Shown: one piece after another, positions 52,733 to 61,046 of the stretch
How positions within the stretch are numbered: position 1 is the first letter of the stretch
Layout: every line of letters starts with the position of its first letter
Origin: Gammaproteobacteria bacterium
GTDB lineage: Bacteria > Pseudomonadota > Gammaproteobacteria > Burkholderiales > Burkholderiaceae_C
Reading direction: 5' to 3'
Assembly (NCBI GenBank): GCA_025359085.1
Contig: JANYHL010000043.1
Span: 1 to 64,000, forward strand
Length of the DNA stretch: 64,000 nt
Notes under the pieces: generated by a model
What the model was told of the DNA's origin: nothing
The model's input: the letters and a program-made list of their open reading frames with translations, nothing else
Database searches by the model: none
Position numbers and translations under genes: made by a program

Positions 52733-53962
52733 ATGACCAAAAACCTGATGCCAAATTTCACCGTTGCAGCCAAAGTCATTGGGGTCAGCCTGGCGCTGCT
52801 GGGCAGCAGCCTGGTCAGCGCACCCGCCGGCGCCCAGAATTTCCCGATCACGGCGGGTCAGAAAGCCACCGCCACGCAGGTGGCGCAGGCGGGCGTGCCG
52901 GTGAGTGAATTGGCGGCCAATGCACCCGAGCGCTATACCGTCAAACGCGGCGACACCCTGTGGGCCATCTCTGGCATGTTCCTGAAAAGCGCTTGGCGCT
53001 GGCCCGAGTTGTGGGGCATGAACCTGGCTGACATCCGCAACCCGCACCTGATCTACCCCGGGCAAACGCTGTACCTGGAACGGCTCAACGGGCGCGCCAC
53101 CCTGCGCAGCCGGCCCGCGGGGTCCGAGAACGCGCCGCTGGATACCGTGCGCGTGTCGCCCCGCACCCGGATTGAACTGTTGGCCAGCGACGCCCTGCCG
53201 ACACTCAAAAGCCACTTGATCGAGCCGTTTCTGGCCGAGCCGGTGATCGTGGACGAGAACGGACTCAGCTTGGCGCCGCGCATTGTGGCGGCGCAGGATG
53301 GCCGCGTCTTGCTGACCCGGGGTGACCGGGCCTACGCGCGCGGTCAGGGTGCGGCCGTGCTGCTCGATGCGCCCGGGCAAAAGCAGAAAGCCTACCGCGT
53401 GTTTCGCAACGCCACACCGCTGAAAGACCCGGTGACGGCTGAAATCTTGGGCTACGAGGCGCAGTACGTGGGCAAGGCGCTGTTGGTGCGTGGTGAATCG
53501 ACCCAGGCCTCGGTTGATAAGGACGGCAAACCCCGCACCGACATCATCCCGGCGACGATTGACATTGTGGCGGCCAAAGAGGAAATGCGCGTGGGCGACC
53601 GGCTGCTGCCCGAGCCGCCGCCGCAGTTGCTGAGCTATGCGCCGCGCGCACCGCAAAACCCGGTGAACGCCCGCATTGTCTCGGTTTATGGCAGCGCCGT
53701 GGTCAATGCGGCGCAAAACCAGGTGGTGGTGATCAATCTGGGCACGCGCGATGGCATCGAAAGCGGCCACGTCCTGGCCATCCTGAAAGACGGAGCGCGC
53801 CTGATCGACAAAACCGATGCGGCGCGCCCCGAACTGAAGTTGCCGGACGAGCGCAATGGTCTGCTGATGGTGTTTCTCACCTTTGAAAAGCTCTCTTATG
53901 CGCTGGTGCTCGACATCACCGATGGCGTCAAAGTCGGCGACCGCTTGGTCAACCCGCGCTAA
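52733..53962 (+). CDS. LysM-domain exported protein
   Basis: Protein of 409 residues from the ATG at 52733. A signal peptide (about 1-35, ending PAGA) precedes a LysM peptidoglycan-binding domain, YTVKRGDTLWAISGMFLKSA through NPHLIYPGQTLYL, at about 63-115. The remaining ~290 residues have no named domain but are conserved in Burkholderiales in this position, just upstream of dprA and divergent from def. It is probably periplasmic and cell-wall associated. An earlier ATG at 52658 is possible but would lengthen the signal region. Confidence 0.85.
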   Translation: MTKNLMPNFTVAAKVIGVSLALLGSSLVSAPAGAQNFPITAGQKATATQVAQAGVPVSELAANAPERYTVKRGDTLWAISGMFLKSAWRWPELWGMNLADIRNPHLIYPGQTLYLERLNGRATLRSRPAGSENAPLDTVRVSPRTRIELLASDALPTLKSHLIEPFLAEPVIVDENGLSLAPRIVAAQDGRVLLTRGDRAYARGQGAAVLLDAPGQKQKAYRVFRNATPLKDPVTAEILGYEAQYVGKALLVRGESTQASVDKDGKPRTDIIPATIDIVAAKEEMRVGDRLLPEPPPQLLSYAPRAPQNPVNARIVSVYGSAVVNAAQNQVVVINLGTRDGIESGHVLAILKDGARLIDKTDAARPELKLPDERNGLLMVFLTFEKLSYALVLDITDGVKVGDRLVNPR

Positions 53963-54005
53963 AGCGGCGTGACACGCGCTTGACGCCCGCACACCCCAGG
54001 TTCCG

Positions 54006-55235
54006 GTGGAACGCGACGAACTGGCCGCCTGGCTGCGCCTGACGCTCAGCAGCGGCATCGGCAATGATAGCGCCCGCAAACTGCTGGCCGCGTTTGGCCT
54101 GCCCGCGGCGGTGTTTGAGCAGTCGCCCACGGCGCTGCGGCAGGTGGTGAGCGAAAGACAGGCCACGGCCCTGCGCAACGAGCCGCCGGAGTTGGCGGCG
54201 CTGCTGGCGCAGACCTGGGCCTGGCTGCAGGACACCGGTGTCGGCAGCGCCCGGCGCCAGATCGTGGTGCTGGGCGATGCCAACTACCCGGCGTCGCTGC
54301 TCAACATCGAAGACCCGCCGCTGATGCTGTACCTGCTGGGAGGCGGTGAATTTATATCAAATCAGGCTGTAGCCCCCATACACCATGGGCAGACAGCTAT
54401 CAATTTAATTGACAACCCGCTTTCCTTGTGTCTGGTCAACAGCCTTGCCGTGGTTGGCAGTCGCAACCCGACGCCGCAAGGCGCCGCCAACGCGCGCCAG
54501 TTTTCCAAGGCGCTCGGGCTGGCCGGCTTGACCATCGTCAGCGGACTGGCGCTGGGCGTGGACGGCGCGGCGCACGAAGGCGCGCTAGACAGTCTGACGC
54601 CGGGTTCTGATCGGCTCGCCACGGTGGCCGTGGTCGGCACCGGGCTGGACCGGGTCTACCCGAAAAGACACCTGGCGCTGGCGCACCGCATCGCCCAGAA
54701 CGGCTTGCTGATCAGCGAGTACCCATTGGGCACGCCGCCGATGCCCGCTAATTTTCCCAGACGCAACCGGCTGATTGCTGGGCTGGCGCAGGCCACCCTG
54801 GTGGTCGAAGCCGCCCTGAAGTCCGGCTCCCTGATCACCGCGCGGCTCAGCGCCGAACAAGGCAAAGACGTTTTTGCCATCCCCGGCTCGATTCATTCCA
54901 CGCAGGCGCGCGGTTGCCATGCGCTCATCAAGCAAGGCGCCAAGCTGGTGGAGTCGGCGCAGGATGTGCTGGAAGAAATGAAAATCAACCTCGGCCTGCC
55001 AACAGCTCTCAATTTAATAGCTGATGACGCTTGTTTCACGGGCACTAGCGGCTGTTTTGGCACGCAAGCGGCGTTGCTCGACGCGATCGGCTTCGACCCG
55101 GTCGGGCTGGATGCCTTGCAATCACGCTGCGGCATCGACACCGCCGCTCTGCAAGCGCAGTTGATGTCGCTGGAGCTCGACGGTCTGCTGGTGCGCTTGC
55201 CCGGTGGTCTGTTCCAGCGCCTGAGCCCGGGATAA
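54006..55235 (+). CDS. dprA: DNA-processing protein DprA
   Basis: Protein of 409 residues from a GTG start. An N-terminal SAM-like region precedes the Rossmann-type domain (SLAVVGSRNPTPQG, VSGLALGVDGAAHEGAL, YPLGTPPMPANFPRRNRLIAGL) and a C-terminal winged-helix domain. It loads RecA on incoming single strands in natural transformation. Two family A repeats are translated inside: FISNQAVAPIHHGQTAINLI just before the Rossmann domain, and LNLIADDACFTGTSGCFGT between the Rossmann and winged-helix domains. Both lie at domain borders, so function could survive. Confidence 0.94.
   Translation: MERDELAAWLRLTLSSGIGNDSARKLLAAFGLPAAVFEQSPTALRQVVSERQATALRNEPPELAALLAQTWAWLQDTGVGSARRQIVVLGDANYPASLLNIEDPPLMLYLLGGGEFISNQAVAPIHHGQTAINLIDNPLSLCLVNSLAVVGSRNPTPQGAANARQFSKALGLAGLTIVSGLALGVDGAAHEGALDSLTPGSDRLATVAVVGTGLDRVYPKRHLALAHRIAQNGLLISEYPLGTPPMPANFPRRNRLIAGLAQATLVVEAALKSGSLITARLSAEQGKDVFAIPGSIHSTQARGCHALIKQGAKLVESAQDVLEEMKINLGLPTALNLIADDACFTGTSGCFGTQAALLDAIGFDPVGLDALQSRCGIDTAALQAQLMSLELDGLLVRLPGGLFQRLSPG
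54350..54412 (-). repeat. Family A repeat copy A11 (first in dprA)
   Basis: Reverse copy reading ATCAGGCTGTAGCCCCCATA then GACAGCTATCAATTTAATTG on the plus strand. It is translated as NQAVAPIHHGQTAINLIDN, which aligns with the UvrA product of copy A1. Confidence 0.75.
55004..55060 (+). repeat. Family A repeat copy A12 (second in dprA)
   Basis: Forward copy with AATTTAATAGCTGATGACGC and ACGGGCACTAGCGGCTGTTT. It is translated in the forward sense, the same frame as copy A2. Confidence 0.7.
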
Positions 55236-55281
55236 ATCGAGGGTCCGCCCGCGTCGGGACTCGGGTGGGCCGGGTCTGGGA

Positions 55282-57672
55282 TCAGTTAAGCAAGCGCTCC
55301 GGATTGGCTTCCAGCTTGCCCAAGGCATCGCGCGTGGCGCGCACGGTGAGTGTTTCTTCTTCTTGCGGCAACAACAGGCCCGCCTGCAAGTAAGCCGCCA
55401 GGCGCCCGGTCTGCATCAGGTAGCTGTGCCCCGTGGTCGACGCAAACAGGTGCAGGTGTTTGCGTTCACTGCGCCAGGCGAACTGCACCTGAGCCAGCTT
55501 GCCGTTATGGTCCAGCGTGAACCAGGCGCCGACTTGCAACTCCTGTGCCCACGCCAGCATCGCCGCACTGGGCTGGGAGCCGCCATCCGCCACCACGTCA
55601 ATCGTTGAGGCATCAATGCCCAGCATCATTTCAATGCTCTGGGCGTCCAGCGGCAAATCGCCCAGGCCGTCATCGGTCACAAAATTCTCAAGGTGAACCA
55701 AGTGTTCGGCCATCGCCGCAATCTGCTCACTGCCAATGAGCTGGGTCTTGGACAGGAACGCGTCAGCCAGGGTGTCGCTGATCGTCTGGATATGACGCTG
55801 CTGCTCGGACGGCGCCACACCCAACAACGTCATCCCGGCGCGCAACTTTTGCAGCAATAGCGGCAAATCTGCGATCACGCGGGCACGGTCGTTGCGGTTG
55901 GGCTTGGCACTGGCGGCCCAAAGAAGGTCGGCCGCGGTTTTTTTGAATGCCAGGGTGTCGGTGTGCTGCGGGCCTTTGCGCACCGCGACCACCGCCAGCA
56001 CCTCGGCCCAGACCTTGAACAAAAACTCACGAATCTCGTCGCGCACCGGCATATCTTTGAGCATGTTGCGCATCTCGATCGTGTACTGGATGGTCAGCGT
56101 TTCCTTCTGCTCCACCTGCTGCGCCACGCTAACCGCTTTTTGGGTTGACGCGCGTCCGGTCAGGAATTTGGCCAGGAATTTCTGAAACTCGTCATAAACC
56201 AGTTGGTACACTCGGCGCCCGGTTTCAGGGTACTGCTCAATCACCTGCACCACCCGCTTGATCTCGGACTCCAGGGCACTGCCGCCAATGCCACTGGCGT
56301 CAAAGCCCATGACGCAAGAACCCATGCGGTCAATCAATTGGCGCGCCGGATGATTCAGCGTGCCAAAAAAATCCGGCTCGGCCAGCGCCAGCCGCAGCAC
56401 CGGCATTTGCAGGCGCGCAAACCAGACCCGAATGCCGGGCGGTATGCGCTCCTCCTGCAAAATGGCCTGGAACATCAAGGCGACAATTTCAATGATGGCC
56501 TTTTCACTTTTGGTTTCGGCCTTGTTCTTCAGATCGGTGGTACGGCGTCGCAACTCGCCCGCCACCCGGGCCACGGCCGCCGGACTGTCCTCGTCGAGCA
56601 GCGTGCCAGCGCTCGAAAAGACACCCACCGGCGGGGAACGCACCGCCATTGCCGCCACCAGCGCGGGCGAGGGCGACTCATAATGCGTGGCTTCAAAATC
56701 CGCGGCGCCCGACCCCAGCAACAGTCTCTTGAGCTGACCCAACATCCCCTGCGCCCGGCTGCGTGCCCGCGTCAAGGGGGTGTTGGAGGTCATCATGCGG
56801 GTCTCTTCCGAGGCGCTGCCAAAAAACCCACTTGACTGCGACACCGCGTGACCTGCCGAGCCTGATTGCGACCGACGCCCCGACGCCGCACCCCCACTGC
56901 CATGCTCATTGCCGCCCCCCGTGTCAGTGCCCGCCTGCCCCGACGCTCGGTGGGCGCTCTCGTCAGGCGAAGCGCGGACCGGTGCCGGTGCTGGCGAGAT
57001 CACCGGGCCGCTGCGGGGCGGCGCCGGCGGAAGGCGCCGGACACGGTCTTTTAATTCGATTGTGGGCAGCACCCCTTGCTTGATCAACAAGGTGTTGGCG
57101 TTCGCATAAGCCTGATTGATACGCTGCCCCAACAGGGTGCGCGCCACGTCGTTCACCTGGGACCAAACATCGCGCGGCATGCCCACTCCCGCCCATTGTT
57201 CGATCAGCAGCAGCAGCAGCACTTCGGGGCGAAAAATATCGTGCTCCTGCAGGTCTTGCGTGCCCTCCAGCAACTTGATGCGCACGCACAGATCGTTCAA
57301 CTCGGCGCTGACTTGATCCACCACACCCAAGACCAGCCGCGAGGCGATGATTTTGTCCTCAGCCACCTCGGTGCCGACCAGTTCCAGATCCGTGTCGGAC
57401 GCCCTTTGGGGTGCCGCCGGTGGCGTCAAGGATGCCTGCCAGGCGGTCAGGGTGCCTTCGACCCAAGCCGCCTGACGGCTCTGGTAAAGCGTCCAGGCAT
57501 CGCGTCGGCTTTGCAGGTCGCGCGAAGACGCTGTCTCGTTAATCAAATCGGTCAGCCGCTGTCGCGCCGCCACACCCAACTCCACCATGGCGCGGCCCAC
57601 CTCGGCCAGAAAACGTTTGCGCGTCTCTTGAGCGAGCTGGATGCGTTGCGCCATAGCGGCCGGTGTGGACAT
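55282..57672 (-). CDS. DUF1631 family protein
   Basis: Protein of 796 residues matching the long DUF1631 family of Beta- and Gammaproteobacteria. Conserved helical blocks include EDKIIASRLVLGVVDQVSAE and HPARQLIDRMGSCVMGFDAS. A low-complexity stretch rich in Gly/Ser/Pro (about 215-285) separates two helical halves. The C-terminal ~110 residues (GAWFTLDHNGKLAQVQFAWR) look like a PilZ-like beta domain. Some members are linked to c-di-GMP in Pseudomonas; here function is unknown. No signal peptide is visible. Confidence 0.85.
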   Translation of the reverse strand: MSTPAAMAQRIQLAQETRKRFLAEVGRAMVELGVAARQRLTDLINETASSRDLQSRRDAWTLYQSRQAAWVEGTLTAWQASLTPPAAPQRASDTDLELVGTEVAEDKIIASRLVLGVVDQVSAELNDLCVRIKLLEGTQDLQEHDIFRPEVLLLLLIEQWAGVGMPRDVWSQVNDVARTLLGQRINQAYANANTLLIKQGVLPTIELKDRVRRLPPAPPRSGPVISPAPAPVRASPDESAHRASGQAGTDTGGGNEHGSGGAASGRRSQSGSAGHAVSQSSGFFGSASEETRMMTSNTPLTRARSRAQGMLGQLKRLLLGSGAADFEATHYESPSPALVAAMAVRSPPVGVFSSAGTLLDEDSPAAVARVAGELRRRTTDLKNKAETKSEKAIIEIVALMFQAILQEERIPPGIRVWFARLQMPVLRLALAEPDFFGTLNHPARQLIDRMGSCVMGFDASGIGGSALESEIKRVVQVIEQYPETGRRVYQLVYDEFQKFLAKFLTGRASTQKAVSVAQQVEQKETLTIQYTIEMRNMLKDMPVRDEIREFLFKVWAEVLAVVAVRKGPQHTDTLAFKKTAADLLWAASAKPNRNDRARVIADLPLLLQKLRAGMTLLGVAPSEQQRHIQTISDTLADAFLSKTQLIGSEQIAAMAEHLVHLENFVTDDGLGDLPLDAQSIEMMLGIDASTIDVVADGGSQPSAAMLAWAQELQVGAWFTLDHNGKLAQVQFAWRSERKHLHLFASTTGHSYLMQTGRLAAYLQAGLLLPQEEETLTVRATRDALGKLEANPERLLN

Positions 57673-57755
57673 CGTTTGATTCTAGTCAGAGGCCAACTGC
57701 GCTGGCAAGGGACGCTCCGCCACGGCCCGGATCGCCCGGCAGCGCGACGTCTGGA

Positions 57756-58709
57756 TCAAACGGTGGCGCCGGCATTGGGGTCATTCGGGTCTTCTTCTTT
57801 TTTGGCGCCGCCCTTGATCAGGTCTTCACGCTGGATGCCGAGCCACATGGCAATGGCGGCCGCCACAAAAACTGAAGAATAGATGCCAAACAAAATACCG
57901 ATGGTCAGTGCCAGCGCAAAATAGTGCAGCGTGGCGCCCCCGAACAACAACATGGACAACACCATCATCTGGGTCGAACCGTGGGTGATGATGGTCCGAC
58001 TGATGGTCGAGGTAATGGCGCTGTCGATAATTTCATGGGTGTTCATCTTGCGGTAACGCCGGAAGTTTTCACGAATCCGGTCAAAAATCACCACCGACTC
58101 GTTGACTGAATAACCCAACACCGCCAGCACCGCGGCCAGCACCGGAAGCGAAAACTCCCACTGGAAAAACGCAAAAAATCCCAAAATAATCACAATATCG
58201 TGCAAATTGGCGATGATGGCGGCGACGGCAAACTTCCATTCAAACCGGATGGCCAGGTACAACATGATGCCGACAATCACACTGGCGAGCGCCTTGATGC
58301 CGTCAACGGCAAGTTCGTCGCCGACCTGAGGCCCCACAAACTCGGTACGGCGCATCACCGCCGACGCGTCCGCCGCTTTCAGAGCCGTCATCACCTGCAC
58401 GCTTTGCTGGGCGGAGCTCACGCCTTTTTGCACCGGCAGGCGAATCAGCACATCGCGCGCCGTGCCAAAGTTTTGCACCTGCACGTCGTTCAAGCCGAGC
58501 TTGGCCACCGTGCTGCGCACCAGATCCAGGTCGGCCGGTTGCGCGTAGGTCACCTCCATCAAGGTGCCGCCGGTGAACTCGACGGACAGGTGCAGACCGC
58601 GGCTGAACAGAAAGAACACCGCCGCCAGAAAGGTGATGAGCGACACCACATTGAAAATAATGGCATGCCGCATGAACGGAATGTCGCGCTTGATTTTAAA
58701 AAATTCCAT
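57756..58709 (-). CDS. secF: Protein translocase subunit SecF
   Basis: Protein of 317 residues with the SecF layout: membrane helix near 15-35, periplasmic domain, then five helices with SVNESVVIFDRIRENFR and TISRTIITHGSTQMMVL. With SecD it uses the proton gradient to pull secreted proteins through SecYEG. It follows secD by 23 bases. The C-terminal tail (EKEEDPNDPN-like, acidic) is short. Confidence 0.97.
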   Translation of the reverse strand: MEFFKIKRDIPFMRHAIIFNVVSLITFLAAVFFLFSRGLHLSVEFTGGTLMEVTYAQPADLDLVRSTVAKLGLNDVQVQNFGTARDVLIRLPVQKGVSSAQQSVQVMTALKAADASAVMRRTEFVGPQVGDELAVDGIKALASVIVGIMLYLAIRFEWKFAVAAIIANLHDIVIILGFFAFFQWEFSLPVLAAVLAVLGYSVNESVVIFDRIRENFRRYRKMNTHEIIDSAITSTISRTIITHGSTQMMVLSMLLFGGATLHYFALALTIGILFGIYSSVFVAAAIAMWLGIQREDLIKGGAKKEEDPNDPNAGATV

Positions 58710-58732
58710 GAATATCTCGCTGTAGTTCGCGC

Positions 58733-60613
58733 TTATTTCGAGGGAGCCTGAGCCTCGGGCTCAGGGCGCCAAATGGTCCCGATGGACACCGTCTTGAGCT
58801 TGTTTTGGCGGCCGTACCACAAATTGACCAGGCCTCTGGAAAAGAAGACGCCGGAGAACATGCTGGTCAGAATGCCGAGCACGTGCACCACGGCAAAGCC
58901 GCGCACCGGTCCAGAGCCAAAGGCCAACAAGGCGAGGCCCGCAATCAGGGTGGTCACGTTGGAATCCAGAATGGTGGCCCAGGCCCGGTCGTAGCCGGAG
59001 TGAATGGCAGCCTGCGCCGACGCCCCGTTGCGCAACTCTTCACGCACGCGCTCATTGATCAGCACGTTGGCGTCAATCGCCATACCCAGCACCAGCGCCA
59101 TCGCGGCCATGCCCGGCAACGTCAGGGTGGCTTGCAGCATCGACAGCACTGCCACCAGCAGCAGCAGGTTGACGGCCAGCGAAATACTGGAAAACAATCC
59201 AAACAGCACGTAGTACATGCACATGAAGATGGCCACCGCAACGAAGCCATAGGTGACGCTGTTAAAACCCTTGGCAATGTTCTCCGCGCCCAGACTCGGG
59301 CCAATCGTGGTTTCCTCGATGATTTCCATCGGTGCGGCCAAGGAACCGGCGCGCAGCAGCAAGGCCGTGTCGGTGGCTTCCATCGCGGTCATGCGCCCCG
59401 AAATCTGCACCCGGCCGCCGCCAATCTCGGAGCGAATCACCGGCGCCGTCACCACTTCGCCCTTGCCCTTTTCAAACAGCAAGATCGCCATGCGCTTGCC
59501 AATGCTCTCGCGGGTGACATCGCGGAAAATCCGGGCGCCCTTGGCGTCCAGCGTCAGGTTGACCACGGCTTCCTGCGTCTGGCTGTCAAAACCAGGCTGG
59601 GCATCGATCAGGTTTTCGCCCGTCAAGATCACCTGTTTTTTCACAATGACGGGTTGGCCACTGCGCTCCAGAAAGCGTTCGGACCCAAACGGTACCGCCG
59701 CCGTGCCGCCCTCGGCTGCGCGGGCTTCGCCGCTCTCGTCGACCATGCGCACTTCGAGGGTCGCGGTGCGCCCCAGAATGTCTTTCGCCTTGGCGGTGTC
59801 CTGCACGCCCGGCAGTTGCACCACGATCCGGTCCAAGCCCTGTTGCTGGATGACAGGCTCGGCCACCCCCAGCTCATTGATGCGGTTGTGCAGCGTGGTG
59901 ATGTTCTGCTTGAGCGACTGGTCCTGTACCCGGCGCGCTGCCGCCGGTTTGATGGAGGCCGTCAGTTTGTAATCGCTGCCATCAGGTCCATCCACCGATT
60001 GCAGGTCGGTGAACTGATCGAGCAGGATTTCCTTGGCCGCCGCCAAAGTCTGGGCATCGCGAAACCGCACTTCAATGGTCTGGCCATTGCGATTGATACC
60101 GCTGTGGCGCACATTCTTCTCGCGCAAGCTGGTGCGAATGTCACCGGCCAAGGATTCCGCTTTTTTGGTCAGCGCAGCCGCCATGTCCACCTGCAACATA
60201 AAGTGCACGCCGCCGCGCAAATCCAGCCCCAAATACATGGGAAATGCGCGTAGCGCAGTCAACCAGGTCGGCGAGCGCGACAGCAAATTGAGCGCCACCA
60301 CATATTTTGCGCTGGCCGGATCCGGGATCAGGGCTTTTTGAAGCGCATCCTTGGCGCGGAGCTGGGTCTCGGTGTTGCCAAAGCGCGCTTTGACCGAGCT
60401 GCCGTCCAGCGTCACCGCATCAGCAACCAGGCCGGCCGTCTGCAGGACTGCCTGGACTTGCACTTTGGTGCTGCTGTCAACCTTGACGCCCACCTTGACC
60501 GCCGACACCTGCACGGCCGGGGCTTCACCAAAAAAATTGGGAAGGGTGTACACCACCCCCACCACCAGCGCGATCACGATGATCACGTACTTCCAGACCG
60601 GGTAACGATTCAT
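58733..60613 (-). CDS. secD: Protein translocase subunit SecD
   Basis: Protein of 626 residues with one N-terminal helix (YVIIVIALVVGVVYTLPNFF), a large periplasmic region with the FPMYLGLDLRGGVHFMLQVD block, and five C-terminal helices with GMAIDANVLINERVREELR. The length is typical of E. coli-like SecD. It is the middle gene of yajC-secD-secF. Confidence 0.97.
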   Translation of the reverse strand: MNRYPVWKYVIIVIALVVGVVYTLPNFFGEAPAVQVSAVKVGVKVDSSTKVQVQAVLQTAGLVADAVTLDGSSVKARFGNTETQLRAKDALQKALIPDPASAKYVVALNLLSRSPTWLTALRAFPMYLGLDLRGGVHFMLQVDMAAALTKKAESLAGDIRTSLREKNVRHSGINRNGQTIEVRFRDAQTLAAAKEILLDQFTDLQSVDGPDGSDYKLTASIKPAAARRVQDQSLKQNITTLHNRINELGVAEPVIQQQGLDRIVVQLPGVQDTAKAKDILGRTATLEVRMVDESGEARAAEGGTAAVPFGSERFLERSGQPVIVKKQVILTGENLIDAQPGFDSQTQEAVVNLTLDAKGARIFRDVTRESIGKRMAILLFEKGKGEVVTAPVIRSEIGGGRVQISGRMTAMEATDTALLLRAGSLAAPMEIIEETTIGPSLGAENIAKGFNSVTYGFVAVAIFMCMYYVLFGLFSSISLAVNLLLLVAVLSMLQATLTLPGMAAMALVLGMAIDANVLINERVREELRNGASAQAAIHSGYDRAWATILDSNVTTLIAGLALLAFGSGPVRGFAVVHVLGILTSMFSGVFFSRGLVNLWYGRQNKLKTVSIGTIWRPEPEAQAPSK

Positions 60614-60643
60614 GATCGCGCTTCTTGAGGTTTTAACTGCTGC

Positions 60644-60973
60644 TTACTTGATGCTGCCCTTGGGCAAGACCAGTACCACGGCACTGCGTTGAACTTGAAC
60701 TTCAACGTTATTCGCCACTTCCAGCGTCAAATAACCCTCGCCCAATTTGGTGACCTTGCCCAGCAGGCCGCCCACGGTGGCGACTTCATCGCCCTTGGCC
60801 AGGGCCTCAATCATGGCGCGATGCTCCTTTTGTTTTTTCATCTGCGGGCGAATCATGACGAAGTACAAAACCACAAACATCAGCACCAGCGGCAGCATGC
60901 TCATGAGCGTCGATTGCATATCGCCGCCAGCGGCGGCAGGAGCGGTTTGGGCGAAGGCAGAGGAAATAAACAC
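60644..60973 (-). CDS. yajC: Preprotein translocase subunit YajC
   Basis: Protein of 109 residues. The start is set at GTG 60973, since GGAG lies six bases ahead and the product then begins MFISSAFAQ, the usual YajC start; a TTG four codons upstream lies on the ribosome binding site itself. One membrane helix (MLPLVLMFVVLYFVMIRPQM) is followed by the conserved KGDEVATVGGLLGKVTKL domain. It joins the SecDF complex. Confidence 0.95.
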   Translation of the reverse strand: MFISSAFAQTAPAAAGGDMQSTLMSMLPLVLMFVVLYFVMIRPQMKKQKEHRAMIEALAKGDEVATVGGLLGKVTKLGEGYLTLEVANNVEVQVQRSAVVLVLPKGSIK

Positions 60974-61046
60974 AGGCAACTCCAAAATAATTAGTCAAAA
61001 AACAAGACCCACCGCAGTTTCACACGCGGGCTGGTGCAAAAAAGGG

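Noticed and set aside
58805-60253. A 482-codon open frame opposite secD
   Set aside because: The secD match is complete; this frame is its shadow.
61008-61035. A further family A copy after yajC
   Set aside because: Only ACGCGGGCT and a short A-run match; the ATAGCTGCTAGCGC end is absent.
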